Assembly (NCBI GenBank): GCA_024196135.1
Contig: JAMQCK010000127.1
Location: 424-57,436 of the forward strand
Reading direction: 5' to 3'
DNA length: 57,013 nt
From: Pleurotus ostreatus/Saccharomyces cerevisiae fusant
Lineage: Eukaryota; Opisthokonta
Positions 47,794 through 57,013 of this stretch are shown here, in pieces; positions within the stretch are counted from its first letter, which is position 1; each line of letters opens with the position of its first letter. The notes under the pieces are model-generated. The model was not told the origin of the DNA. It saw nothing but the letters and a program-made list of their open reading frames with translations, and ran no database searches. The translations under genes and the position numbers were made by a program.

Positions 47794-49889
47794 ATGCTCG
47801 GCCTCCTGTGGTTCGCCCTCTGCGCGACTGCGCTGGCGAGTGAGGTGGTACTGAAGGTCGCGGAGCAGGTGCGTGATTCATCCCTGTAGACGAAATAAAT
47901 GCTGATCTCCCCGGCTTCAGTCCTGGATCTTCGGGTTCTTCGACGAGAGCTTCAGCGAGACCAAGACCTTTCCTGTCTATGGTGGGTTATGGAAACCCTC
48001 GAATGATGCCTGACCCTGAAGGCGGGGGCACCCAGAGCAATGCGAGACTATGTATGTGAGATGGAGTCGAACTTCAGGGTACGTTGTGCTGTTCTGCCGC
48101 CCTGCTCAACATCTCACTGACTCGAACAAAGATCGAGCGGTACGGCGCCGTACTCGTTCTTGATCTATACCGCGTACGTCTTGAGCCAGCGACGGCCCAC
48201 ATCAGCACCAACCGACCGTTGCTGCCCAGGACGTACGATCTACCGTTCTTCCTCGACGTCGGCAACGGCCCCTCATACAACTTCACGATCCCGTTCGCGC
48301 CTGGGACTGAGGTGTGCTTTCACACCTTGCCTTCATGTGTGGCACCCTCTCACCACCATCGCATGTAGATGCTCATGTGCATGGTACGCATTCCTTCCAT
48401 GATTATTATGAGCACGTCAAACTCTACATCTAGTTCGACTCCAGCGGCTCTAATGGCGGCTGCTCGTCCATCATCAACATCGTTCCCAACACGACGGCAT
48501 TCGGCCAGTCCTGCACGAACGACACGCTGAATTGGCTAAGGGGTCCTTTGGACCTTGACGCAGTCGATGGATCAGGCTCATGGCCACCATGGCCGGGACA
48601 GGTCAGTTGGTCGTTCACATCTTGGTGATATGACCGTGTCTGACGAGGCCCTTCTCCTCAGTGCTCTGACTTGCAATTCACCCCGCGCAATGGTACTCCA
48701 CCATACACGATGAGCGTAAGTCATCTGAAGTTACATCGGTTGGGTATACTCACCTAGCATAGGTAGCATCGCCGTTGCTGCCGCCGTATAACGGATCCGT
48801 CGACGAGATGGATAGTTTCAGTGCGGCCCGCGACCCTATGTCACTCCGACCGCATATAGCTAACCGCTAATCCAGGCTGGGCAGTTAACCTTGCTCTGGG
48901 ACAGCCGTTCTTCGTATCCGTTAGCCTCAAACCACGCTTCGTGACGAAGAATATGCTCATGTGTCTACCCAGATCGTCGACTCCGATTTCAACCTCTGGT
49001 CCAGTCCGATGGCGCACGTTGGTGATGGCCGGACTTCTTGCCTTGAGGGAAGGTTGGTCAAATCTCTTGAGCGCATTTTCATCTCACTGATTAACCATGC
49101 AGCAAGTCAACGACCGGAGTCTCCCCGGGTGCAACTGCGGGGTAGGATTCGATGCCTTTGTACTGGCAAACTCTTGTGTTGACTCAGATGCTTAGAGCGG
49201 GCATCGGCGGCCTTGTCCTGGGCCTCGTTGTAGGCCTGCTGGCGGCGTATCTCGGCGTGCGCCATCGCAAGGCCCAGGAAACCTCAGAGAAGGGAGCGCT
49301 GAACCTCCACGGCGACTCTCCATCCAGCTACGCGCAGCCGACGCCTTGGGTAGACCCTCATACACCAAGCACCGCCGTCACGACGAACAACACACTGCAC
49401 AACCAACCGAAGAGCCCGACGAAGGAAGCCAGCCAAGGGTGCGGGGCTGTGTATCCATTCACGGACCAACGGCGGGACTCCTCGACCGCGCTATCTTCCC
49501 TCTCGCTGTCCCCGTCGTCCAGCGCGTTTCCGGGTACTTCGACCGGCGCTACAGATTCTACACCGCGTCCTCTCAGCCCGGCGGACACTCCTCGACCAAA
49601 CGGCCAGAACTTGTATGTGGTGCACCACGACGGTGGCGCGGCGCCGGTGACGGTATACCACGGTGACGACACGCGAGTGGTCGAGCTACCGCCACGGTAT
49701 GTGGGAGGCATCGGTAGCGAGGATGTTGGACTCGCGCGGGTGGAGGAGCGGAGGGACGTTGTCGGCAGTGATGAGAGCGGACAAGATGGTTTCAGTCCGC
49801 GCGTGCTTGCCGGGGAGAGGCGACCAGCGCCGGTGAGGAAGCCCAGCGGGCTGGCAACGGTGGGTGAACGGCCGGTTTCCCTAGAGTAA
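47794..49889 (+). CDS. Secreted-ectodomain single-TM protein, paralogue 3
   Basis: Twelve exons: 47794-47868, 47921-47981, 48036-48078, 48132-48173, 48230-48311, 48434-48601, 48662-48715, 48763-48820, 48876-48919, 48973-49052, 49103-49141 and 49196-49889, giving 479 residues. A signal peptide (MLGLLWFALCATALASE) precedes an ectodomain with SWIFGFFDESFSE, EQCETMYVRWSRTS, APYSFLIYTA, GGCSSIINIVPNTTAF and PRNGTPPYTM. The TM is AGIGGLVLGLVVGLLAAYLG followed by VRHRK. The tail is Ser/Thr/Pro-rich and contains LYVVHHDGGAAPVTVYHGDD and VVELPPRYVGG, then FSPRVLAGERRPAPVRKPSG, shared in part with paralogue 2 (FSPRMLVDQRRPVGVRKPTG). Exon phases match paralogue 1 throughout, which shows common descent. 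Inverted relative to paralogues 1 and 2. Function unknown. Confidence 0.88.
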
Positions 49890-50195
49890 TTATCCTGTTT
49901 CTATCTCTTCCGTCTCTATCATTTCGATACTCTTCCAGTTTCGTGACACATAAAGCTACCTTCCTTTCTTATGGCCTTTGAAATAATCGTGTACATGTTT
50001 TGCTTCCTTCTTTTGAATCTTGCCTACTGTACAATAGCTTTTCTCGTCGACCCAATGTGATTCTAGATCTGTTGATGTTCTCATACAAGTTCATGCGCTC
50101 TCTGAAGCATTATCTGACGCCTCCTTTGCATTCACCAATCGCAACCTAATCAAGCGCATGTCAGCGTCAGCTGGTCATGCCTACATCAAAGATAC
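49890..50195. other. Convergent 3' region
   Basis: A/T-rich 306-nt spacer between the stops of paralogue 3 and the small conserved protein. Nothing else seen. Confidence 0.5.
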
Positions 50196-50491
50196 TCACT
50201 GATTCCTCTTGGAGAGCACACGCAGCGTATTCTTCTTCTCCGCCTCCGTCATCTCTGCCCAGTTGGCTATCCTTGAGAGCGTCTATTGCAGCGTCAGCCA
50301 TGCTCAAATATTCTCGCATACACACCTCTAACACTCACCCCATCGCTATTGACCACCATCGGCCCAAGCTCATCGAGAAGAGGGACTTTGTTCCCGTCAA
50401 CGTCGAGGTGCGTCACGTTCTCGTTCGCGGCCTTGTCTTCGAGGAGCAGAGGCTCAGCGGTTTTAGTTGAGTCCGCGTTGTCGTTGCTCAT
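50196..50491 (-). CDS. Small conserved fungal protein (LGPxVVNxDGTLSRIxNW motif)
   Basis: Exons 50491-50339 and 50282-50196 give 79 residues. A variable acidic N-terminus leads into ELGPMVVNSDG|TLSRIANW, then AEMTEAEKKNTLRVLSKRNQ and a stop. The bar marks the phase-0 intron. I recall this LGPxVVNxDGTLSRIxNWxEMT...RxLxKRN block from short uncharacterised proteins in many ascomycetes and basidiomycetes, but I know no function and give no family name. An in-frame ATG upstream (50578) would add 29 residues. The downstream ATG was chosen because the added part looks like leader sequence. Confidence 0.8.
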
Positions 50492-50871
50492 GGTCAAGGA
50501 GCGGATGTTAGATGGTGATGGCAAGAGTAGAGAAGGGAAGGTCGCGCGCGTCATAAGTGTGGCAGGGGATTTTGCCACGAATGTTCTCGAAGGCAGATGT
50601 AGCCGCTGGCATCCTCACGGGTTCACTGCCAGTGACTTCAGACTTGCAGGAAGTGAGACGAGATCGCAGCGTGAGGATATGGCTGAGCAGCAAGGTAGAA
50701 TCTGATTATTGCTCAAGGCAACGGTAAAGTAGAATAGGGTGCATAGCACATGATGACGTCCGTGATGTCGAAAAGTTGTAGTATAAGTACATGATGCCCA
50801 TCCTTCCAATAATCCAAAGTCCCACATATCAAGTCATAAACATACCCAGAGAAGCAAGCGACGCTCCCTGA
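50492..50871. other. Intergenic, promoter of the small conserved protein
   Basis: 380 nt between two minus-strand genes, with nothing recognised. Confidence 0.5.
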
Positions 50872-52161
50872 TCAACATGCAACGCCCGACTCCGACCCGC
50901 GCAAACTGAACGAGCTGAAAGTCGCTCTCCTGCCCTGCAAACTCCGTATCGCCCGCCGCAGAGTCGCTCCGACGCGACTCCTCAGCCCGAGCTTTTGCTG
51001 CACGCGCTCCTCGTGCACGATGACCTTCGACGGGGTCGCCATGTACCCTGTGGCCATGTAATCCTCGGGCAATATCGCTGGTGCTCGCCGGATGGCTGGC
51101 GTTCGCCGCAGATCCACACCAGCAGCGGGTGAAGCCGAGGGTGGCGTCGCTGGTGGTGTGGAAGGCTGCTCGAAGGACGAGCTTGCGCTCCAAGTGTCGA
51201 CGGAGGTGGTGCGAACGAGGGAGGGCATGGGGAGTGACGATGGCTGGCCGCCCTTGCGCGCGGAGCTGCGAGGCGGGCGCGGCGGCGCGCGGGGTGTCTC
51301 GAGGAAGCCGGCGGGCATGCAGCGCAGGTGAATCGGGTTTATCGACTCCAGCTCGCGCTCCGCCTCAACGAGGGTGATGCGGTCAAGCGGGTCCGCGGTC
51401 AAGAAGTGCGAGATGAGCTCGCAAAACACGTCGGAGACGCACGCGACGGACTGCAGGAACGCGGGCCCCTGGCTGAGATACAGGCGGAAGTCTACGTCTC
51501 GCCTGCTGGGCTGCGACCACGGCTTGCACTGGGCGACGGCGACGAAGAAGATCATGCCAAGCGCGTAGATGTCCGCGTCGCGGTTGTAGTAGTGTCCCCG
51601 CAGAATCTCCGGGCTACGGTAGAAGGTGCTGCCCAAACCGGGCTCCTCCGTCATCTCGTTCGTGGTCGCCCACCCGAAGTCGGCGATCTTCCACGTCTCC
51701 ATGTCCTCGCAGAGGAGCACGTTCTCGAGCTTGAGGTCACGGTGGTACATGCCGTTGTCGTGCATGAACTCGAGCGCGCTGACGAGCTGGAGGAAGCCGT
51801 CCCGAAGCTCGTCGACGCGAAGGCGGAAGTGATCCTTGAAGACGGCGGCGAAGAGGTCGCCGCCCTTGCATATTGACATGGCGGTGATGACATGGCTGTC
51901 GTTGACGAAGGTGTCGATAAGGGTGACGATATGGGGGTGATCGCTGAGGGTGGCGTGGATGATGTGCTCGTTTCTTTGCTGGCGAAGGACGGGAGCTCCT
52001 GGTCGTTGGTCGCGGCGCTGGAACTTGAGCGCAATGACGCGACCGGATTCGAGGTCTACTGCTTTGGTGACGGTGCCATTGGAGCCGCTGCCTATACGAT
52101 CGTACTCGTTCCAGGTAAATCTTGATCGGGGGAACGTCTTGAAAGTGTCGTTATAGCTCAT
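50872..52161 (-). CDS. Serine/threonine protein kinase (Ran1/Pat1-like), intronless
   Basis: Single exon, 429 residues. The kinase domain covers about residues 16-285 with all key motifs: Gly loop GSGSNGTV, VAIK-type lysine in IALKFQRR, catalytic loop YHRDLKLENVLL, DFG in KIADFGWA, and an activation segment ending GLGSTFYRSPE. SPE replaces the usual APE, as in other Ran1-type kinases. HRDLK with K two residues after D indicates Ser/Thr specificity. The C-terminal about 140 residues are Pro/Ser-rich and basic (RAPPRPPRSS, TLRRAIRSLQGRR). Family placement near fission-yeast Ran1/Vhs1 is by motif resemblance only. Many agaricomycetes carry expanded sets of such kinases. Confidence 0.9.
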   Translation of the reverse strand: MSYNDTFKTFPRSRFTWNEYDRIGSGSNGTVTKAVDLESGRVIALKFQRRDQRPGAPVLRQQRNEHIIHATLSDHPHIVTLIDTFVNDSHVITAMSICKGGDLFAAVFKDHFRLRVDELRDGFLQLVSALEFMHDNGMYHRDLKLENVLLCEDMETWKIADFGWATTNEMTEEPGLGSTFYRSPEILRGHYYNRDADIYALGMIFFVAVAQCKPWSQPSRRDVDFRLYLSQGPAFLQSVACVSDVFCELISHFLTADPLDRITLVEAERELESINPIHLRCMPAGFLETPRAPPRPPRSSARKGGQPSSLPMPSLVRTTSVDTWSASSSFEQPSTPPATPPSASPAAGVDLRRTPAIRRAPAILPEDYMATGYMATPSKVIVHEERVQQKLGLRSRVGATLRRAIRSLQGRRATFSSFSLRGSESGVAC

Positions 52162-52560
52162 GATGATGCGGATGCGACTGTATGCTTATTGAGTACTGAT
52201 AAAGAACAGGGTATAGACGAACGTACTTGCGGGGCAGCTGATAATCTGGGTATGCTGGGTGATTGTGGGTAAGCCCTATCGTGATGCGTAGGGGGCGCCT
52301 TGAGGGTTGAAGAGTACAAGCCCCCGCGAACCAGGCTGTGCGCGTCTTATACAGCCATGGTGTTAAGGAGAAGTGAGTTGTCTTGGCTTCATAATGAGAG
52401 ACCGAGCAAGCGCAACTGGAACCTGCGGAAGATCGAAGGCGGGACGGGTGTTCAGCCCTGACGAAGATGTCTCGGTGGCGCCCCCGTGCGCTCCTTCAGC
52501 TCGTTACTCTCTCTCAAGCGACAGGGTAGCAGCCCTTTTCAGCAGATTCACGGTGGAGGG
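52162..52560. other. Intergenic, kinase promoter
   Basis: About 400 nt with no gene recognised. Confidence 0.5.
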
Positions 52561-53001
52561 TCATCGCAGCGGATTGTATTTGTGAGGGAGCAGTATTAGG
52601 TTGAAGTTCGTGCCAAGATCCAGGAACTCGGGATGCCGGAGGTTCGTCCACGTGCGCTGTCGGCAATCACCGAGCGCGATCACTGAGTGCCCGCAGGCGG
52701 AAATCTCATCTCTCTCCTCCTCCGTCCACGGAACTAAACCGACCTCCGAATCGCAACGGACGTACACTATGTTTGCTACCAAGACACCTGCTGAAGGCTC
52801 TACTACTTTACTCCGCGCACGAGCGACTCTGGTAAGCAGACGCATGGCCAAGTCGCGAGCCCAAGAATAGCTGTGCGCCTCCCCGTCGGGGGGCGCAGCC
52901 CCAACTACGCCGCGGTCGAATGCCAAGGCGCAAGGAAATTGCGGCGCGTACTCTTGATGAGAAATTATAGCACGTGCAGTCGACGGTTTGGTATCGAGCA
53001 T
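52561..53001 (-). CDS. Hypothetical 146-residue ORF, possibly the 3' end of a decayed gene
   Basis: Open frame on the minus strand, not recognised. It is mixed-composition and reads like a real protein (EERDEISACGHSVIALGDCR, then HPEFLDLGTNFNLILLPHKY). Further up the same strand (about 53440-53370), PLHIDPLTLPALESLLRSGA looks like an F-box/LRR fragment but ends in a stop. The upstream exons could not be assembled, so this may be the tail of a broken F-box-type gene. Confidence 0.35.
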   Translation of the reverse strand: MLDTKPSTARAIISHQEYAPQFPCALAFDRGVVGAAPPDGEAHSYSWARDLAMRLLTRVARARSKVVEPSAGVLVANIVYVRCDSEVGLVPWTEEERDEISACGHSVIALGDCRQRTWTNLRHPEFLDLGTNFNLILLPHKYNPLR

Positions 53002-53369
53002 AGCCTCTCAGCGGCCGACGGAGCTCGTGCAGGTCATCCTGTATGATTTATGGCCGCCGCCTAGGCGATTGTTTTTGTGGCCGTATGAGAGGTATCGACA
53101 AATACGTAATCCTCCATGCCGGATCATTGGAACCTCGAGACGGTCAGCCTTGACGCTCGCCGGTGAATAACAGGTGGAAGCTCGTTTAGCGGAAACGTTG
53201 CTCAGCCGCGACGTCTGCGCCCAAGATGCCAGATCATCGTCCTCTGAAAGTGAATGCTGTATCTGTACGTGACTGCCGCATTCTCATCTACCGAATGTCT
53301 CGTTGACGTACCCAGAGAGGTACCCTGCCCGAAGCTCGATTGCTATCGCGTCTGCTCGACGACCCATGA

Positions 53370-53443
53370 GCTGCTTGACGTTAGCGGGGCGCCACTCCGG
53401 AGGAGGCTTTCCAGCGCGGGAAGGGTCAGAGGGTCGATATGCA
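53370..53443 (-). pseudogene. Leucine-rich fragment, possible F-box/LRR relic
   Basis: Minus-strand reading gives PLHIDPLTLPALESLLRSGA and then TSSSSWVVEQTR before a stop, resembling the repeats in agaricomycete F-box proteins. No intact gene surrounds it. Confidence 0.25.
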
Positions 53444-54038
53444 ACGGCTTACGCGCTCTTCTCCCATCGATAGACCACTGGGAAAGTATGGGCGCTCAAC
53501 GAAGATGGTTTCCTTGTGATGAGGTCCGTGCCGTCTGTATTATCGTCGGCCGTCTACATCATCTCCGCCCTTGAGTCGCTTATTATGCGCTTACCAAAGG
53601 GTCTACATGACATGCGCATCACCGCTCTCGCACCTTCTGGACGCCAGTGAAAGTCGGGGTAACGGACGCGCATGGGCTTCGTATCAGTGGATTCTATCAG
53701 GTAGCTGTCCGTGTTCACACTCATTTACAGGGCGCTACTCACAATACCGTCCGCAGAAAGACATAGGTCATGTACCGCTGTAGGAACCTATGGCGAAGTC
53801 GAGCTCACTTCGCAGAGGACCCCAATGAATATCATATTGCCGTTCCCCATACGCCCCCTCTGCCTTCTAACCTTGCTTTCAGAGTGAGGCTTAGGCCTCC
53901 CAAGCCTCGCCACTCACACGGATGGGTGCCTAGCGTGAGCTCGTCTCATACGCTCACGGCAAATAGCGTCGCAACGCAGAGGCGGATTGATTCAGGCATG
54001 TCACCAACCCTAAATCTTGTTTCCCCTTTTGACTAATA

Positions 54039-54392
54039 TCTCCAAGCAGAACGTCTCTCTCAGAACGCCGTCAATCATGAGGGAGTGACGGTGATGACGC
54101 TCAAATATATTTACATATGTCGTTGATCCCGATGGGCGGTGTCTTGGCTATGAGAATCCTCTCCATGGGGGTGTATCGCCCTGTGTTGCGTGTATTTGCT
54201 CACCTTCGCCAGGCCTCCCGATTCAAAAGAAACTTTGCGTGTGTGTGCGACTTGTAAGCCACGGCAAGTCGCGTAAGTCAGCGAGCACCAAACAATACAG
54301 GTATATGTCACCCGCCCTAGTTCGCATACGCCCCTTCTGATGTCTTCAAGCAGAACACATCTCTTAGGACGCCGTTGATCCCGATGGGCGGT
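54039..54392. repeat. Diverged direct repeat with an exact 20-bp core
   Basis: CGTTGATCCCGATGGGCGGT occurs exactly at 54121-54140 and 54373-54392. Upstream of each is TC(T/C)(T/C)CAAGCAGAAC...GACGCCGT or a close variant (54039 and 54343). The first copy carries about 50 extra nt between the two blocks. Confidence 0.8.
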
Positions 54393-54790
54393 TGATCATC
54401 GTACCCCGCATGCTGGTGCGTCACCCCGCGTCGCAAAAACATGCTTACCGACTTGCAAAAATCACTGGACACGGCACGACGGCTAAGTTGGGACCACAAT
54501 TGGCCCACATAACCGCCACGCGGGAAGGCGCACACGAGTGCGAAGGACGGAACCGGGAACGCACGTCAGCTGCGCCTCATGCGCGCCTCATCAACCTCAT
54601 ATGGCGCACCAACCTCAATCGAGCGATCAGCTATGAGTATCCGGCGCTCTGGGCCGGCGAGTCGTATCCTGACGCAGACGATCTCCTGCGCGCGCGGGAC
54701 GGCAATACCCGCTGAATGAATGTCAAGGGATCGGGCGATGGCCGTCTAATCGTTCTAGTCTGCAGGATCGCGCCGTCTGCCAAGGGACTC

Positions 54791-54897
54791 CCGACAACTA
54801 TGAGGTTCCGACATCTACGCGACTTCCGACATCTTCGAGGCGTCCGACAGCTGTGAGGCTTCCGACAGCTAAGAGGCGGCCGACAGCTCGCTGGCAA
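54791..54897. repeat. 18-bp minisatellite, six units
   Basis: Six successive units beginning CCGACA (54791, 54808, 54826, 54844, 54862, 54880), each about CCGACAGCTNNGAGGCTT. The period is a multiple of three, so it reads as a 6-residue repeat in any frame, but no gene is evident. Confidence 0.85.
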
Positions 54898-56786
54898 GGA
54901 GGGCCGCCATATGCAGGGGGCATCCGCACCACAGGGAACGCCCACAGTCCGCGAAACCCAGGTAGACGCCGCGGGAGCAGTTGGAAGGCCAGAAGCGCGC
55001 GTCAGGACGTAAGTTGCCTGCGTGCTGGTCAGGCCGATAAGGCCTGGCTGCGTCCCGATGGACATAGGAAGCTGGCTGAGTACGGCGCGGACCCGATGAT
55101 GAAGGAGGTCAGGTAAGCAGGATTTTGACCCGCGGTTTTGGCGCGACTGACATTGGCCCGTTCTTTTTCAGGTCCTTCAAGCATCCGCCTCTACTGCTTG
55201 GCGGCCGAGGCATGCACGACGTAGATGCATGTCCATGCACGAATTTACGCCACATGTGCACGTAGAGCACCTTTTTCTAGACGCGTTTACCGTAGGTTAC
55301 CGCGGTAGATTCGTGAGTGATGACCTTCTAGTGCATTCCCAGGAGACTGATGCCGCGATGCGAATACCCTTCAAGCAAGCGATGAGGTGGTGTCGCTGTT
55401 CGCTGGTTGTAAGTTGTCGAGATTCGCCTCAATGGGAAGATGACAAGGTATCCGCCTAGCGTATTGGCTTCTACCGGCAGTACGGCTCCCTTATGCTTCT
55501 GACTTGCGCCTTACAGTTTCCTGTCATACGGTTAGGCCGTTGCCTCTTCGCTCTTCGGGACCTGTAGAGTTGCACTTGTGGTGTTGTATCAACTCGTGTC
55601 CAACCAGGCCGAGGTAGAAATCACAATTCGATATGAAGTAGGACTTCCCTCTTGCTAATGGCCTGCAAGAGGGTCGCCTCTCACGAAGGGTACTACTGGT
55701 TTGCGGGAAAGACTGTATGTGTGACGCGCCACCTTATTTCGTGACCCGTGTGACATGCCACTTCACATGCTCCTTTCGACGAACAACCATTGCGCACCTC
55801 TTCCCGTTCGTCGCCGCCAGAATTTAGAGATAGTTTCTGACCAGTGGCGAGTTGGAACCCCCTTGCAATGCACTAGGCAGCGAGCGAGCCTCATTCCCGC
55901 GCATGGGCGTATGTGCATCAGCACCCCGATCTTCATGATGCCTCGTGCTGACCCAATACATACGCAACCTGTGTCCACTGATGCTTTTAGGTGTACTTCC
56001 CATGTCTCTTCTGGCGGCGGGCGTCTGACATACACAGGTAGCACCTGACACGCATGGCTCTCGACAGGCTCTCGACGTCTCGCATCCGGAAGAGCGACTA
56101 TGCTTTCCTTCTCAAGGTTCGGATTATCGTTCTCGCTGACATTGTTAGACTGAATACTGACAAGCAGTTGAACAGTCCGGTCTTGGCAGGCAGACGAAAG
56201 GCAGGATCCGCGCCAAACTCTCCCGGTATCGGGATCAGGGTCGGGACCGATGCTGCTCCTGCGCAGCCCGCAAATGTTACGGTACAATACGTACGCTGCT
56301 ATCACGTCGCTAGTTGACCTGAATCGGGCTTTGATGCCGATACATCAGAGATGTCGCTTAACTCCCAACCCCGAGAGGGCGCAAAGGGTATCAGCCGCAA
56401 CAGAGGGCTTACGGTCGAGGGATGGACTCAGCGGCGTGAAGCCCAGCGTCTTCAAGGTTTACCTCCCTTTGCTTCTCGACCACCGCTCTTCGACTCCCAC
56501 AAGAATTTGATACTGGTCTCGCCGCATGTACCTCGCACGCCTCGAATAGAGTAGACAAGAGGTACGTTGATTTCCCACAGATGGACACGCATCCCCGCCC
56601 ACCCTATCGGGTGAAGACGACTGACAAAACAACCGCAGGGGATACCTGGGATAGCTGATCGATGAGCTGTCTTGTTCAATCAGCCGAAAGCCCGATCCCG
56701 ATCTCATAGGAAGAGAATCGGGATGCACGACCCCCGATGGCTCAAAATGTGGGCGCCCAGACCCGCGTGACATGCCGTCTACTAGG

Positions 56787-56794
56787 TATAAAAG
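56787..56794 (+). promoter_or_regulatory. TATA box of the P450 gene
   Basis: TATAAAAG lies 42 nt before the first in-frame ATG, implying a very short leader, or use of the second ATG at 56850. Confidence 0.6.
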
Positions 56795-56828
56795 AGACAC
56801 GCTCATATGCGTAAAGGCGTGGGATTCG

Positions 56829-57013
56829 ATGTCTTCTCTCACCACCACCATGTCATCCACGACCGCGGGCGCCCTCGCTATTGCCTGCGTCGTCGGTGCT
56901 GCGACTCTGCTGTACGCACCCGGCAGTTCACGCCCGCCTTATCCGCCTGGTCCGCGGCGGAAGCCGCTCATAGGCAATGTACTTGACATGCCCACGCAGG
57001 CGCCGGAGGCTAC
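56829..57013 (+). CDS. Cytochrome P450, N-terminal fragment
   Basis: ER-anchored haem monooxygenase; only the first 61 residues fall in the window. A Ser/Thr-rich start is followed by a hydrophobic anchor (AGALAIACVVGAATLLYAP), then the proline-rich hinge RPPYPPGPRRKPLIGN, the classic start of the fungal P450 fold, and VLDMP. The frame is open to the window edge at 57013. Class cannot be assigned without the haem-binding region, which lies outside. The ATG at 56829 is given; the one at 56850 would keep the anchor intact and fits the TATA spacing better. Confidence 0.88.
   Translation, partial: MSSLTTTMSSTTAGALAIACVVGAATLLYAPGSSRPPYPPGPRRKPLIGNVLDMPTQAPEA

Larger units (their letters stand above)
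53444..56828. other. 3.4-kb gene-poor stretch with repeats
   Basis: No gene recognised. It contains a pair of diverged direct repeats (54039-54140 and 54343-54392), an 18-bp minisatellite (54791-54897), and, at the right, the P450 promoter. Open frames reach at most about 180 codons (56305-55763, minus) and look incidental. Confidence 0.5.

Noticed and set aside
47374..47889. 171-codon plus-strand frame that includes the start of paralogue 3
   Set aside because: The in-frame ATG at 47794 begins a clean signal peptide; the upstream part shows no conserved features.
55763..56305. 180-codon minus-strand frame
   Set aside because: No homology, no start context, and other frames in the area are similarly open.

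Overview
This window is nuclear DNA of a filamentous basidiomycete, most likely a wood-decaying agaricomycete such as a polypore. The evidence is dense genes cut by many 48-110 nt GT-AG introns, a secreted AA9 lytic polysaccharide monooxygenase, the 5' end of a cytochrome P450, agaricomycete-style F-box proteins, and a ubiquitin-L40 fusion. No bacterial, phage or plasmid features were seen. Exon structures were built by hand from splice signals. For every spliced model reading frame is kept across all proposed junctions, but none has been checked against transcripts.

Layout. 1-5,000: 3' part of a DAHP synthase gene (+) whose introns are swollen with minisatellites. 5,100-7,500: no convincing gene. 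7,522-8,757: Rheb-type GTPase (+). 10,519-11,873: AA9 LPMO (+). 12,584-14,010: Lcl3-type nuclease (-). 14,691-17,504: BAR-SH3 protein (-). 18,055-20,524: SWIB-domain SWI/SNF or RSC subunit (-). 22,748-24,191: two-TM hypothetical protein (+). 25,162-25,240: intron-bearing tRNA-Glu(CTC) (-). 26,100-26,643: ubiquitin-L40 (-). 27,406-30,076: universal stress protein with a long disordered N-terminus (-). 30,580-37,843: an old inverted duplication, F-box(-) / zinc-cluster(+) / zinc-cluster(-) / F-box(+). 37,935-39,831 and 40,933-43,127 (both -) and 47,794-49,889 (+): three paralogues of a secreted-ectodomain, single-TM protein. 44,801-45,993: a divergent pair encoding F-ATPase subunit h (-) and the ATPase inhibitor IF1 (+). 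50,196-50,491: small conserved fungal protein (-). 50,872-52,161: intronless protein kinase (-). 52,200-56,800: mostly empty, with decayed ORFs and repeats. 56,829-end: cytochrome P450 N-terminus (+).

Functional links. Most of the window is unrelated housekeeping genes. Two parts have internal logic. The ATP14/IF1 pair shares a 153-bp promoter and encodes two proteins of one mitochondrial complex. The 30.5-38 kb block looks like local expansion by inverted duplication, and the three receptor-like membrane proteins just beyond it also look locally expanded. The least described items are the membrane-protein family with its invariant cytoplasmic tail motif, and the pair of proteins carrying a C-terminal Cys6 cluster.
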